A DNA stretch of 59,454 bases from Acidobacteriaceae bacterium (GCA_003161045.1 PMPH01000135.1:18073-77526), one strand, 5' to 3'. Numbered from the stretch's first letter, positions 37,332 through 47,021 are shown. Numbers and translations: made by a program. Notes: a model not told the origin generated them from the letters alone.

Positions 37332-38054
37332 TCAGAAGAGGTCGCTGAGATTTTGAAAGGAATCGAGTTCCAGCAACTGCTGGCCCTGGGGCGCGGGGTC
37401 GAGAGTGGCGTGCTCCAGAATCCAGGTATCCCGGTGGAAGAGGAAGACGGCGTTGAGGCCGGCGGCGAGGGCGGGGTTGATGTCGCTTTTGGGGCTGTTG
37501 CCGATCATCCAGTTGGTTTGCGGGGCGCGGCTGGGGCGCGGCGCAAGCTGGTGGCGATCGAGGACCTGGAGGTAGGCGGCGGGGTCTTTTTCAGCGACAA
37601 TCTCCACGGCGGAAAAGTAAGAGGAAAGGCCGGAACGGCTCAGCTTGTCGGCCTGTTCGGCGTGGTTGCCCTTGGTCATGAGAATGAGCTGGTGGCGAGT
37701 GCTCAACTCGGCCAGGGTCTCGGCCACGCCGGGCAGCAACTCGATCTCCTGCTCGGCGATGGAACGGGCAAAGCCCAGAATGCGCTCGGCTCTCTCTTCG
37801 GTGAGCGGAGCGAGGCTGAGTTGCGCAAAGCAGGTGACCAGCGAGCGGGTAAAGCTGGTGAGCCCATAGCCGTGGGCCAGGACGGTCTCGCGCTCGACGG
37901 CGTTCAGCGCCTGGCGCACCTCGGCGGGCGAGTACTCGTGATGGTCGAGGAAGCCGATGAAGCCAGCGATGGCGCGCTCGAAGTAGACGTTATTCTCCCA
38001 CAGCGTGTCGTCGGCGTCGATCAGCAGCGTCTGGCCTGGAGAATAAAGGGGCAT
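37332..38054 (-). CDS. HAD-superfamily hydrolase
   Basis: A haloacid dehalogenase-like phosphatase of about 240 residues. Motif I is LLIDADDTLWENN with the nucleophile and acid Asp, motif II is the Thr of ILMTKGN, motif III is the Lys of VAEKDP and motif IV is MIGNSPKSDINPA. A helical cap lies between motifs I and II. I chose the ATG at 38054; an ATG at 38090 is also possible and neither has a strong ribosome binding site. Its substrate is unknown. The gene ends convergently with the beta-barrel gene. Confidence 0.85.
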   Translation of the reverse strand: MPLYSPGQTLLIDADDTLWENNVYFERAIAGFIGFLDHHEYSPAEVRQALNAVERETVLAHGYGLTSFTRSLVTCFAQLSLAPLTEERAERILGFARSIAEQEIELLPGVAETLAELSTRHQLILMTKGNHAEQADKLSRSGLSSYFSAVEIVAEKDPAAYLQVLDRHQLAPRPSRAPQTNWMIGNSPKSDINPALAAGLNAVFLFHRDTWILEHATLDPAPQGQQLLELDSFQNLSDLF

Positions 38055-38285
38055 GAGCTTATGGTAACGAATCGGAGCGAAAGAATTCATGCAGGAGCGC
38101 ATCCGGAAAGCAGAACCGGTCGGGATGGCCGGTTCCATTTTGGTGATTCCCGTCCATTCAGCACAACGCCCCCTTCGAGAGGAGCTTTGCGCGCCGGGGC
38201 GCAAGAGCGCGGAAGGGAAGGGAGGCGGCGGCTCATTGGCGGCCGCCCCGGATGAAAAGCCGTCCGTCAGCCGCGGATGCCGGAC

Positions 38286-39710
38286 TCAGCTATTGGCCGC
38301 TTCCTGGAGATTCTGCTCAAAGAGCGTGTCCGGGAGCGGGTTGGGCTCGGCCAGCCGGATCAAACGGTGCAAATAAGCCCGTGAAATGCACAGGCTGCGG
38401 GCGGCCAGCGTCTTGTTGCCATTGTTTTCTCGAACGGCGGTCACCGCCAGCTTGACCTTGTAGTCGCGAAGCCGCCGCTCGAAGGAGCCCGCGGGGTGGT
38501 AGTCGCCGATATCGACCACGCCGTCGATGTCGTTGATGTTGGCCTCCGCCTCCTCGATGTTCAAATTCAAATCTTCCGCGCGGACGGTCTTGGCCGGGGC
38601 GAGAATAATGGCCCTCTGTATCACGTTTTCCAGTTCGCGCACATTGCCGGGCCAGGAATAACCCTGGAGCAGGGACAACGCATGGGGCTCGAAGTCGTCC
38701 ATCGGTTTTTGAAAGATCTTCCCATACTGGTGCAGAAAATGCATGGCCAGCCAGGGAATGTCCTCGGGATGCTCCTGCAAGGACGGCGCTTCAATCCGCA
38801 TGACATTGATGCGGTAGAAGAGATCCTGGCGGAATTTTCCCTCGGCCACCAGTTTATCCAGATTCTGATGCGTGGCGAAGATCAGGCGGGCGCGCAATGG
38901 AGTGAGCCTACTGCTGCCCAGGCGGCTGAATTCCATCTGCTGCAGAACGCGCAGCAGCTTAACCTGCGTAAACAGGCTCAGGTCGCCGATCTCATCCAGA
39001 AATAGCGTGCCGTCGGCCGACTGCTCGAAGTAGCCCTCGCGCGCCCCGGACGCGCCGGTGAAGGCGCCCTTTTCATGTCCGAAGAGCTCGGCCTCGATCA
39101 GATTTTCCGGGATTGCGCCGCAGGAGACGGCCACAAACGGACGGCTGGAGCGGGAACCCAGGTTGTGGATGGCGCGGGCTATCAATTCCTTGCCGGTTCC
39201 GCTTTCGCCGGTCACCAGCACCGCAGCATTGAGATTGGTGACGCGATGTACCAGCTGATAAACCCGCTGCATCTGCGGGCTGGATCCAATCAGCAGATCG
39301 CAAATGCCGGGCGCCTCCAGTCGCTGCTGCACGGATTGCAACTGCTGCCTCAGCGAAGAGTTCTCGAAGGCCCGGCTGAGCATGGTTTTGAGATCGCGAA
39401 TCGAGGGCGGCCGGCGGCAGTAGCCGAAGGCCCCGGTGCGAACCATCTCAAACGCGGTCGACCGAAGGGCGTCGTCGGCCATGATCACGGCGGGAACCTG
39501 TGTTGCAATCAGGCGCTGGGCACAGCCGATACGCTGCTGCAAGGAATCATGCTTTGATTGCAGATCGAGAATCATGACATCGCAATCGCCGCAGAGCAGA
39601 TTCATGCCATCCTCATCCGGCTCCAGGTGGAGATTGAACTCCTTGCCTAAAGCGGAGGACAGCAGCGTTTGGAGCGTACGGTCTTCTGAATACAGTCCAA
39701 CCTTGATCAT
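38286..39710 (-). CDS. NtrC-family sigma-54 activator with degenerate receiver domain
   Basis: A 474-residue enhancer-binding protein. Residues 1-120 resemble a receiver domain: the phospho-acceptor Asp49 is present (VMILDL) but the conserved Thr/Ser and Lys positions are replaced (IMADDA, YCRRPP). The AAA+ domain (about 140-375) has Walker A GESGTGKE, the GAFTGA loop that contacts sigma-54, Walker B TLFLDEIGD and the arginine finger region. A Fis-like helix-turn-helix ends the protein (NKTLAARSLCISRAYLHRLI). It is next to the Tad pilus locus, where three good sigma-54 promoters are found, so it is probably the activator of pilus genes. Confidence 0.93.
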   Translation of the reverse strand: MIKVGLYSEDRTLQTLLSSALGKEFNLHLEPDEDGMNLLCGDCDVMILDLQSKHDSLQQRIGCAQRLIATQVPAVIMADDALRSTAFEMVRTGAFGYCRRPPSIRDLKTMLSRAFENSSLRQQLQSVQQRLEAPGICDLLIGSSPQMQRVYQLVHRVTNLNAAVLVTGESGTGKELIARAIHNLGSRSSRPFVAVSCGAIPENLIEAELFGHEKGAFTGASGAREGYFEQSADGTLFLDEIGDLSLFTQVKLLRVLQQMEFSRLGSSRLTPLRARLIFATHQNLDKLVAEGKFRQDLFYRINVMRIEAPSLQEHPEDIPWLAMHFLHQYGKIFQKPMDDFEPHALSLLQGYSWPGNVRELENVIQRAIILAPAKTVRAEDLNLNIEEAEANINDIDGVVDIGDYHPAGSFERRLRDYKVKLAVTAVRENNGNKTLAARSLCISRAYLHRLIRLAEPNPLPDTLFEQNLQEAANS

Positions 39711-40051
39711 AGCCGGTTCCGTTCTTGCAGTATGCCGCCACCCCGGAGTGAAGATGTGGAGAGGTTGCGACCATCCTCACTCCGCAGCGGAAATGCCGAT
39801 AGCCAGTTAACGCCAACTAATGCCATCCAGAGTTACACCTCCGGCCGACAACATGGCCCAATGAACTCAATCGACAATGCTTGACTCTACCTTAGCACGC
39901 AAAGCCAAGTCAGTACCGTCTCAATATTACCCATGTAACATTTTTAAAAGAATTGGCAATTCTGAAAAGCCAGAATGGGAGAATCGTTGAAGGTATGAAA
40001 AGGAGCATAAGAAATAACGGCGCGTTCTCTCCTGTTTTTGCTCCACTCGGA

Positions 40052-40306
40052 TCAAAATGTGACGAATCTCCTCTTTTTACGAGCCTTTTGCGCGGCCGGA
40101 GCCTTCTCGTTGAACGCAAAGGCGAAGATTCCGCCGCGCATGGCCGGCACCGTTGGGTCATCTTCACGTTCCGATGGCGTCGCTTCAGCGCCCTTCAGGT
40201 CATAGAAAGTCCCGGTGTTGACTTCAAGTTCAGGTGTTAACTTTCGAGGTACCTCCTGCGCGAACGTCACCGGTTGCCGCTTTTCTCCGGGCGTGTCTGG
40301 GGGCAT
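40052..40306 (-). CDS. Doubtful small ORF, 84 residues
   Basis: An open frame encoding a charged protein (KLTPELEVNTGTFYDLKG in the middle, a basic C-terminus KARKKRRF). The frame remains open about 22 codons upstream without a start. There is no convincing ribosome binding site and I recognise no family. Its composition resembles coding sequence more than noise, so it may be a small gene or a gene remnant. Confidence 0.25.
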   Translation of the reverse strand: MPPDTPGEKRQPVTFAQEVPRKLTPELEVNTGTFYDLKGAEATPSEREDDPTVPAMRGGIFAFAFNEKAPAAQKARKKRRFVTF

Positions 40307-40465
40307 TTCTGGCCCTGAGTTTGATGCAGCGGCGCGGCCGGGTTCCGAAGCGGGTGTATACCTCCCGCTTCACTCTGGCGCCGCCTTCAGTAAACATACG
40401 TGTACACCCGTCCAGCGGCGCGCCGTCAATCGTCTGAATTTGGGAGGCTTCTGGCTGTGCGCGTT

Positions 40466-40481
40466 TGGTACATTAATTGCA
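40466..40481 (+). promoter_or_regulatory. Sigma-54 promoter for the tad operon
   Basis: TGGTACATTAATTGCA matches the -24/-12 consensus (TGGCAC-N5-TTGCA) with one mismatch and the strict GG-N10-GC spacing. It lies about 75 bases upstream of the prepilin peptidase start, and an NtrC-type activator gene lies about 750 bases away. Confidence 0.8.
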
Positions 40482-40553
40482 GCTAACATTACCTTACTGC
40501 AACGATGAAGCTTTCCCGGAAGGCTGGGGGAAACGCTGGGAAGAGGAGGGGCT

Positions 40554-41093
40554 ATGCACTGGTTTGCCTGGTGGCCAACGCTGATCGTAGTCGCTGTGGC
40601 GGCCTTTATGGATCTGCGCAGCCGCCGCATCCCCAACTGGTTGGTGCTTCCGTTTTTACTGGCGGGGATCGTGGTGTCTCCCTGGCGTCATGATTGGCCT
40701 GGCCTTCGCCAAGGCTTCTGGCATGGGCTGGGGCTGAGCTTTGCCGGTCTGGCGCTGGGCCTGCTGGTCTATGGATTTCTTTTCTGGCTGGGCGGCATGG
40801 GAGCCGGGGATGTGAAGCTATGCGCGGCGATCGGGGCCTGGATTGGCCCGTCTCAATTATTCATGGCCATGATCATCACCGCGATAATCGGCGGCGTCAT
40901 GGTGCTGTGCTGGGCTGTCGTGGGTGGATTTTTCAAAGAATTGTTCACCGGCACGGGCGATTTGCTCTTTGGCTGGAAGCAGCGCGGAACGGTGAGGGAT
41001 CCGGAAGTGGTCCTGGCCAATCCCCTGAAGCGAAGAATGCCTTATGCGCCGGCCATCGCCATCGGAACACTGATTTCTTTCTTCGCTCGTTGA
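40554..41093 (+). CDS. cpaA: Prepilin peptidase, A24 family (CpaA/TadV)
   Basis: A 179-residue membrane aspartic protease that removes the leader peptide of Flp prepilins. The two catalytic aspartates are Asp20 (AAFMDLRSRRIPNWL) and Asp86 (GMGAGDVKL). It lacks the N-methyltransferase domain of PilD, as TadV-type enzymes do. About six helices. The start has GAGGAGG upstream. It opens the plus-strand tad operon behind a sigma-54 promoter. Confidence 0.95.
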   Translation: MHWFAWWPTLIVVAVAAFMDLRSRRIPNWLVLPFLLAGIVVSPWRHDWPGLRQGFWHGLGLSFAGLALGLLVYGFLFWLGGMGAGDVKLCAAIGAWIGPSQLFMAMIITAIIGGVMVLCWAVVGGFFKELFTGTGDLLFGWKQRGTVRDPEVVLANPLKRRMPYAPAIAIGTLISFFAR

Positions 41094-41120
41094 GGATCGT
41101 AGGGATTAGGAGCAGATTTC

Positions 41121-44100
41121 ATGTCCAACCTGCAGTCGATCTATCGATATTCAGCTGACCCGCAAGCAGAGCCCCGCGCGGCAGAGAGCGGCAAAGTTGT
41201 GAATTCAGACTTATCTTCAAGCCTCGATGACCCGTATTCGAACTCTCTGGGGGGCGACCCTCTGTCGATTGCGCTGATCGGTCCGGACGAGGAGCGCCGC
41301 CAGCTGGCGGCCAGTGCCTTGGCCGAATGCCAGGGCGTCGAAATCCGTGAATTTCCTTCCTATCCGGAGAGCCTCGACGAGGTGCCCAGGCTGCTGGAAC
41401 AGGATTACGACGTCGTCATCATCGACCTGGACAGCAATCCCGAATACGCCCTGGAACTGGTGGAGAGCATCTGCGTCAACAGCCCGGCGACGGTGATGGT
41501 CTATTCGATGCAGGGCGACCCTGAACTGCTGGTGCGTTGCATGCGCGCCGGGGCGCGGGAGTTTCTTTCTCTGCCCTTTGCTCCCAGCATCATGGCCGAG
41601 GCTCTGGTCCGGGCCTCGGCCCGCCGTCCGGCAACGCGCCTCCGGAAGAAGGCGAACGGCAGGTTGCTGGTCTTTTTCGGCGCCAAGGGCGGGGACGGCG
41701 CCACCATGCTGGCCTGCAATTTTGCCGTGGCCATGGCCCAGGAGTCGGGCCAGAGCACACTGTTGATCGATCTGGATCTTCCGTTGGGAGACGCCGCGCT
41801 CAATCTTGGGATCGCGGCCGAATACTCGACCCTCAACGCTCTTCAGAGCTCCGGCCGGCTGGATTCGAATTTTTTCTCGAAACTGCTGGTCAAGCACAGC
41901 TCCGGGCTCTCCGTGCTTGCGGCCCCAGGCAAGTTTCCTCAGTTCCAGGCCACCCAGGAGGCCGTCGACAGGCTGCTCGAAGTGGCGCGGCAGAACTTCG
42001 ACAATGTAATCGTCGATATAGGATCGAGACTTGATCTGACGGGCACGGCCCTCTTCCGCGAGGGCTCCACGGTCTACCTGGTCGTGCAGGCCAGCATTGC
42101 CGGGTTGCGCAACTCGAACCGGCTGATCTCACAGTTGTTCTCCGGCAGTATTCCCAAACTAGAAATCGTGCTCAACCGGTTTGAACCCCGCTCCATGGGC
42201 GTCTCTGAAGACCAGATTTCGAAGGCCCTCACCCGGCCGGCGCAGTGGAAGATTCCCAACGATTATGCCGCGGTACGGCGCATGCAGCACACCGCCATTC
42301 CGCTGGCGATGGAAGATTTACCTATCTCCCGGCTGATTCGGCGGATGGCCCGGTCCGCTTGCGGACTTCCGGCAACCCGGGAAAAAAGGAAGATTGGCTT
42401 CAGCCTCAAGAGTCTCTGGCGAGGTCTTGCAGGCAAGAGTCCCACTTCCAAAACGCCCCCCCCCACGCCCCAGCAGAGGCCAGCCGCCGCGCCGCCAGGG
42501 TTGAGCCCTGGCCAGAATCGGGCTGACGCCGCACCGGGTGCAACTCAGCCCGGCCCCTCCGCGAATATCCCCACCAGCGCCCCCCGTACGCCTTTGGCGG
42601 GCAGCCTGCCGAAGGCGGAAACTCCGGCGTCATGGACGCCCGCCGGCGCCGTGGTGCTCACCGAGTTTGCCGCCGGCGCGGAGTCTGTGGAGGTGAAACG
42701 GGCGACGTTGCAACTGGTGGATGCTCCCAGCCAGCAGGATGAACAGGATGAATCTGAAACGCGCTTTGGCGGGGTTGCGGCCCCGGTGAAGGAAGCCGAG
42801 AGCGAATGGCGACCGCGCAAGATTCAGCCCCGTGCCGTGAACAAGGAGACGCCAACCATTCTGTGGATGGCGCCCGATGCGATCTCCTACGGCGACGCGC
42901 TCAGCGACGCCCAATTGAATGCCAGTGCATCGGTTCCGGGCGTCTTCACCAATACCCCTGCTGCTGGGGAACAGCTTGCGCCGGGCCGGCACACGCTTTC
43001 GGTCACCTTTACGCCGGACGACACGGCGCGCTACGCCGCGGCGCAGGCCGAGGTCGCGATTGATGTCGCCCAGGCAACGCCAGCCATTTTGTGGCCGGCG
43101 CCTGATGCGATCACTTACGGAGCTGCGCTCAGCACCGTTCAGCTGAATGCCAGATCGTCGGTTCCGGGCAGATTCGTCTATATTCCCTCCGCCGGCTCGG
43201 TGCTGGCGGCTGGAACGCATACTCCCTCGGTCATCTTCACGCCGGAGGACACGGTGAACTACACCACGGCGCAGGCCGCTGTCTCGCTCACGGTTGCTAA
43301 GGCGACGCCGGCCGTCATCTGGCTGACGCCCGCCACGATTCCGTACGGCGCCGCGCTCGGCGAGGCCGAGTTCAATGCCACGGCATCGGTTCCTGGTAAA
43401 TTCGTCTACACTCCCGCCGCCGGTTCGGTGCTCGCGGCCGGGACGCATACGCTTTCGGTAGCCTTTACTCCGGCCGACATCACGGACTACGTCGAGGTGC
43501 GGGCCACGGTCTCCCTTACGGTCACCGAGGCGCAGCCGACCGTCATTACCTGGCCCATTCCAGCCCCCATCCCCTACGGTACGGCGTTGAGCGAGGCCGA
43601 ACTCAATGCCACTGCCTCGGTTCCGGGCGCTTTCTCCTACGCTCCCGCCGCCGGCGAGCGGCTCGATGCGGGCAGGCACACGCTCTCGGTTACCTTTACT
43701 CCGGAAGAAGCCAACTTCCCGGCGACGCAGGCCTCTGTTTCGCTTACGGTCGCCAAGGCGCCGCCCCTCATCACCTGGCCGGAGCCGGCCGCCATCTCTT
43801 ATGGCGCCGCGCTCACTGACGCCCAGCTCAACGCCACGGCATCGGTTCCGGGAACCTTTGCCTACACGCCTGCCACAGGGGTTGCGCTCGAGGCGGGAAA
43901 GCATACGCTTTCGGTAACCTTCACTCCAGACGAGAGCGCAAATTACGCCGAGGCGCAGGCCATAGCCTCGCTCACAGCCAGCAAAGCGCCGCCCATCATC
44001 ACCTGGCCGGCGCCGGACCCCATCACTTACGGCACGGCGCTCGGTGAGGCCCAGCTTAACGCCACGGCATTGATTTCAGGCGCTTTTGTCTACACCCCGG

Positions 44101-44429
44101 CTGCGGGTACCATGCTGGCAACGGGCAGACAGAGGCTTGCAGTCACCTTCATTCCCGCCGACAGCACCGACTATGCGACGGCCGAAGCCAGTGTGACGCT
44201 GGTGGTGGAAGGGTTGCCGAACCTGGCTTCGCTTATGCCGCCGGCGGCCGATGCGAATCTCGATGCGAAGGAGGCAGAGCGTCGCGCCGAGTTCGTGGAG
44301 ACGAAACGGATGGAACTGGAGAGCTACGGTGCGATTAACCCGCGGCCGGGCGAGCCTGAAACTCGCACATATAAGGGCGCTACCTACGTGAAGGGGGTTG
44401 ATGGTCAATGGCACCTTCTGAAGAAGTAG
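41121..44429 (+). CDS. TadZ/CpaE-like ATPase fused to six Ig-like repeats
   Basis: A 1102-residue protein. Residues about 45-165 are a receiver-like domain (LSIALIGPDEE, VVIIDLDSNPEYALEL); 175-430 form a MinD/ParA-type ATPase with the deviant P-loop FGAKGGDGATMLACNFA, LLIDLDLPLGDAALNL and VIVDIGSRLD. TadZ/CpaE proteins localise the pilus machine at the pole from the cytoplasm. After a Pro/Ala-rich linker (about 440-575), residues 577-1032 are exactly six 76-residue Ig-like units of the type TPAILWPAPDAITYGAAL...FTP...Y..A.A.VSLTVAKA, normally found in secreted proteins. A short conserved-looking tail (ETRTYKGATYVKGVDGQWHL) ends it. I see no signal peptide or membrane helix. The ATG follows a good AGGAG site. 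Confidence 0.9.
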   Translation: MSNLQSIYRYSADPQAEPRAAESGKVVNSDLSSSLDDPYSNSLGGDPLSIALIGPDEERRQLAASALAECQGVEIREFPSYPESLDEVPRLLEQDYDVVIIDLDSNPEYALELVESICVNSPATVMVYSMQGDPELLVRCMRAGAREFLSLPFAPSIMAEALVRASARRPATRLRKKANGRLLVFFGAKGGDGATMLACNFAVAMAQESGQSTLLIDLDLPLGDAALNLGIAAEYSTLNALQSSGRLDSNFFSKLLVKHSSGLSVLAAPGKFPQFQATQEAVDRLLEVARQNFDNVIVDIGSRLDLTGTALFREGSTVYLVVQASIAGLRNSNRLISQLFSGSIPKLEIVLNRFEPRSMGVSEDQISKALTRPAQWKIPNDYAAVRRMQHTAIPLAMEDLPISRLIRRMARSACGLPATREKRKIGFSLKSLWRGLAGKSPTSKTPPPTPQQRPAAAPPGLSPGQNRADAAPGATQPGPSANIPTSAPRTPLAGSLPKAETPASWTPAGAVVLTEFAAGAESVEVKRATLQLVDAPSQQDEQDESETRFGGVAAPVKEAESEWRPRKIQPRAVNKETPTILWMAPDAISYGDALSDAQLNASASVPGVFTNTPAAGEQLAPGRHTLSVTFTPDDTARYAAAQAEVAIDVAQATPAILWPAPDAITYGAALSTVQLNARSSVPGRFVYIPSAGSVLAAGTHTPSVIFTPEDTVNYTTAQAAVSLTVAKATPAVIWLTPATIPYGAALGEAEFNATASVPGKFVYTPAAGSVLAAGTHTLSVAFTPADITDYVEVRATVSLTVTEAQPTVITWPIPAPIPYGTALSEAELNATASVPGAFSYAPAAGERLDAGRHTLSVTFTPEEANFPATQASVSLTVAKAPPLITWPEPAAISYGAALTDAQLNATASVPGTFAYTPATGVALEAGKHTLSVTFTPDESANYAEAQAIASLTASKAPPIITWPAPDPITYGTALGEAQLNATALISGAFVYTPAAGTMLATGRQRLAVTFIPADSTDYATAEASVTLVVEGLPNLASLMPPAADANLDAKEAERRAEFVETKRMELESYGAINPRPGEPETRTYKGATYVKGVDGQWHLLKK
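42849..44216 (+). repeat. Six tandem 228-base units encoding Ig-like repeats
   Basis: Units start at 42849, 43077, 43305, 43533, 43761 and 43989 with a perfect 228-base period. At DNA level they share stretches such as CACGGCATCGGTTCC and ACGCTTTCGGT, showing repeated duplication within the gene, but they have diverged enough not to look recent. Confidence 0.9.
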
Positions 44430-44739
44430 AGTGGTCGTCTCGCGCGGATTTTAGCCGATGGAATGAGAGAGGCGAATTCCTCGCGGACGGTGTCCCCGGC
44501 ACAAATGCGGGAGGCTAGAAACGCGCAGATTGCGGGCCGGGCAGGCGTAAATTGAGGGCCGGGCTGGCTGAAGATGACGGGCAACGCAATTTTCTCTCCG
44601 GATGTAGTGATCCCGGCAAGAACCCCATCGGTCGGCTGGGCTAAAGTGGCTGGGCAACGCAATCTTCTCCTTGGATGTAACGGCGAGTCTAGGGCTTTTT
44701 GGAAATGAATGAATTTTCTCTGCTGATCGAAGGTGAAAT
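44430..44739. other. Intergenic region with a direct repeat upstream of cpaF
   Basis: About 310 bases without a gene. Two direct copies (about 44557-44606 and 44630-44680) share GGGCAACGCAAT.TTCTC and GGATGTA, with a third partial start just before. No sigma-54 site with correct spacing is present; cpaF may be read through from cpaE. Confidence 0.5.
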
Positions 44740-46020
44740 GTGGAACTTCTGAATCTGGAAAAGTACAAAGCGGAGATACACCGGACGCTGATCTCCAAGC
44801 TGGACCTGGAGAAGCTGTCGCGCGTCAACAACAGCCAGGCGCGGCAGGCGGTCTCCGGCATCGTGAAGGAGATCATCGCCGAACAGCGCGTGCCGCTGAA
44901 CTTCGACGAGCAGGAGAAGATACAGGCCGATCTGCTTGACGAGGTCTTCGGCCTCGGCCCCTTGGAACCCCTGCTGAGGGACGCAAAGATCTCCGACATT
45001 CTGGTCAATGACAAGGACCATGTCTTTATTGAGAAGGGCGGATTGCTGCAGAGGACCGATACGGTCTTCCGCGATGACGCCCATTTGCTGCAAATCATCG
45101 ACCGCATCGTCTCGCGCGTGGGCCGCCGGGTGGACGAGTCCTCGCCGATGGTTGATGCCCGGCTGCCCGACGGCTCTCGCGTCAACGCCATTATTCCCCC
45201 GCTGGCGCTCGACGGCCCCTCGCTTTCCATTCGCCGCTTCGGGACGGGGCCCCTGGCCGCCAATCAGCTGGTTCAGTTGCAGAGCGTCTCCCCGGAGATG
45301 ATGGAAGTGCTCTCTTCGGCGGTCAAGGCCCGCATCAGCATTCTCATCTCCGGCGGCACCGGCGCCGGCAAGACGACCTTCCTGAATATTCTCTCGCAGT
45401 ACATTCCGCGCAATGAGCGCATCGTCACCATCGAAGACGCGGCCGAATTGCGCCTGGCGCAGGAAAACATCGTGCGCCTGGAGACCCGTCCGCCCAATAT
45501 CGAGGGACAGGGAGCGATTCGCCAGCGTCAGTTGCTGATTAACTGCCTGCGTATGCGCCCCGACCGCATTATCATGGGAGAGGTGCGCGGAGAAGAAGCC
45601 TTCGATATGCTGCAGGCCATGAATACCGGGCATGAAGGCTCGATGACCACTATTCACGCCAATACTCCCCGCGACGCCATCTCCAGGCTTGAGTCGATGG
45701 TGGCGATGGGCAATCTGAGCATCCCTGAAAAATCCGTTCGCCAGCAGATAGCGTCAGCCATTACCATCGTTGTTCAGGCTGCCCGCATGAGCGATGGCAC
45801 CCGCAAGGTGACCAGTGTCTCGGAGATCACCGGCATGGAGGAGAATGTCATCAGCATGCAGGAGATATTCGCCTTCAACAAGAAGGGGATTGGGCCTGAT
45901 GGCAAGGTCATCGGCGTATTCCAGCCAACCCGTATTCGTCCGCGATTCCTGGAGCGGCTTCGCCTCTCGGGCATCGTCCTGCCGCCAGCTCTGTTTGAGC
46001 GCGAGACGCCGGTCAACTAA
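44740..46020 (+). CDS. cpaF: Pilus assembly ATPase TadA/CpaF
   Basis: A 426-residue secretion ATPase that powers Flp pilus assembly at the inner membrane. The N-terminal domain ([26 protein letters not shown]) is followed by Walker [16 protein letters not shown], the Asp box [12 protein letters not shown], Walker [17 protein letters not shown] and the His box [13 protein letters not shown]. Translation probably begins at the GTG at 44740, which has AAGG upstream; the overlapping ATG at 44738 leads to an early stop. TadB and TadC follow immediately. Confidence 0.96.
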   Translation: MELLNLEKYKAEIHRTLISKLDLEKLSRVNNSQARQAVSGIVKEIIAEQRVPLNFDEQEKIQADLLDEVFGLGPLEPLLRDAKISDILVNDKDHVFIEKGGLLQRTDTVFRDDAHLLQIIDRIVSRVGRRVDESSPMVDARLPDGSRVNAIIPPLALDGPSLSIRRFGTGPLAANQLVQLQSVSPEMMEVLSSAVKARISILISGGTGAGKTTFLNILSQYIPRNERIVTIEDAAELRLAQENIVRLETRPPNIEGQGAIRQRQLLINCLRMRPDRIIMGEVRGEEAFDMLQAMNTGHEGSMTTIHANTPRDAISRLESMVAMGNLSIPEKSVRQQIASAITIVVQAARMSDGTRKVTSVSEITGMEENVISMQEIFAFNKKGIGPDGKVIGVFQPTRIRPRFLERLRLSGIVLPPALFERETPVN

Positions 46021-46040
46021 GCAGAAAGGGGGCAGCAGAG

Positions 46041-47012
46041 ATGGGATTGATCGTTGGTTTGGTGTTTCTGGGCGTCTTCTCGGTTATTACTCTGCTGATG
46101 ATGGCCGCCAGCATGGGGGCCTCTCAGCAGGCCAAGCAGGTTCACGCCGCACTTCACTCCGCCTTGGCCAGCGAGAGTATGGAGGCGAACAAGCAGGCCG
46201 TCAATCTGCGCAAGAACGAGCGGCTCAGCGGCATTCCCTGGCTGAACCGCTGGCTGCACCAGTTTGAACTGGTGCCGCGGCTGCGAATCCTGCTCAGTCA
46301 GGCCGATCTGAAGTGGACCGCCGCGGGCCTGATGATCGGCTGCGGGCTCTGCTTTGTGAGTGCGGCTTATCTGGTAGATTGGCGTTTCGACTCCCTTCTT
46401 GCTGCCTGTGGGGCCGGGGTGCTGCTGGGCGCCGCGCCTTTTTGGTGGGTCTTCCATAAGCGCAGGAAGCGTCTCGACCAGTTTCAGCAGGGATTGCCGG
46501 AGGCGCTGGACATGATGGTGAGCGCGCTGCGCTCCGGACAAAGCTTTATCGTCGCCATGGGGTCGGTGGCCCGTGAATGCGCCGACCCGGTCGGCTGCGA
46601 GTTCAAGGGATGTGTCTCGGAGCAGAACTACGGCCTTGAGTTGAAGACCGCCATGGATAACCTGATTAGCCGCGTCCCCATTCAGGATCTTCGCATTGTC
46701 GCCACCGCGATCATGATCCAGAAAGAGACAGGGGGGAACCTGGCCGAGGTTCTCGACAAGACCTCTCATGTCATCCGGGAGCGTTTTCGCCTTAAACGGC
46801 AAGTCGCGGTTCACACCGCGCAGGGCCGCCTTACCGGGTGGATACTCACCCTTCTTCCGGTGGTGCTGGGCATCGCTTTGTATGCCGTCAACCCCCATAT
46901 GATGAGCATCATGTGGACGAATCCGACCGGCATCAAAGTTCTCTGGGCGGCAGGCGGGATGCTCGTGGTGGGCGGGCTTATCATTCGCCACATCGTCAAC
47001 ATGGACGTCTGA
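46041..47012 (+). CDS. tadB: Tad pilus inner-membrane protein TadB
   Basis: A 323-residue type II secretion F-domain protein: one N-terminal helix, a cytoplasmic part, two central helices, and the F domain (LPEALDMMVSALRSGQSFIVAMGSVA, IQKETGGNLAEVLDKTSHVI) followed by two C-terminal helices. It should form the platform on which CpaF acts, together with TadC. It begins 20 bases after cpaF. Confidence 0.93.
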   Translation: MGLIVGLVFLGVFSVITLLMMAASMGASQQAKQVHAALHSALASESMEANKQAVNLRKNERLSGIPWLNRWLHQFELVPRLRILLSQADLKWTAAGLMIGCGLCFVSAAYLVDWRFDSLLAACGAGVLLGAAPFWWVFHKRRKRLDQFQQGLPEALDMMVSALRSGQSFIVAMGSVARECADPVGCEFKGCVSEQNYGLELKTAMDNLISRVPIQDLRIVATAIMIQKETGGNLAEVLDKTSHVIRERFRLKRQVAVHTAQGRLTGWILTLLPVVLGIALYAVNPHMMSIMWTNPTGIKVLWAAGGMLVVGGLIIRHIVNMDV

Positions 47013-47021
47013 AGGTGGGCT

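Larger units (their letters stand above)
39711..40553. other. Long divergent gap between the activator and the pilus locus
   Basis: About 840 bases with no strong gene. It holds the promoter region of the activator on the minus side and a sigma-54 promoter for the prepilin peptidase operon on the plus side. A weak minus-strand frame at 40052-40306 is listed separately. TACGTGTACACC near 40396 includes a small palindrome. Activator binding sites should lie here but I could not define a repeated motif by eye. Confidence 0.4.

Noticed and set aside
42849-44216. CRISPR or satellite-type array suggested by the exact 228-base period
   Set aside because: The period is in frame and encodes 76-residue Ig-like units within one open reading frame.
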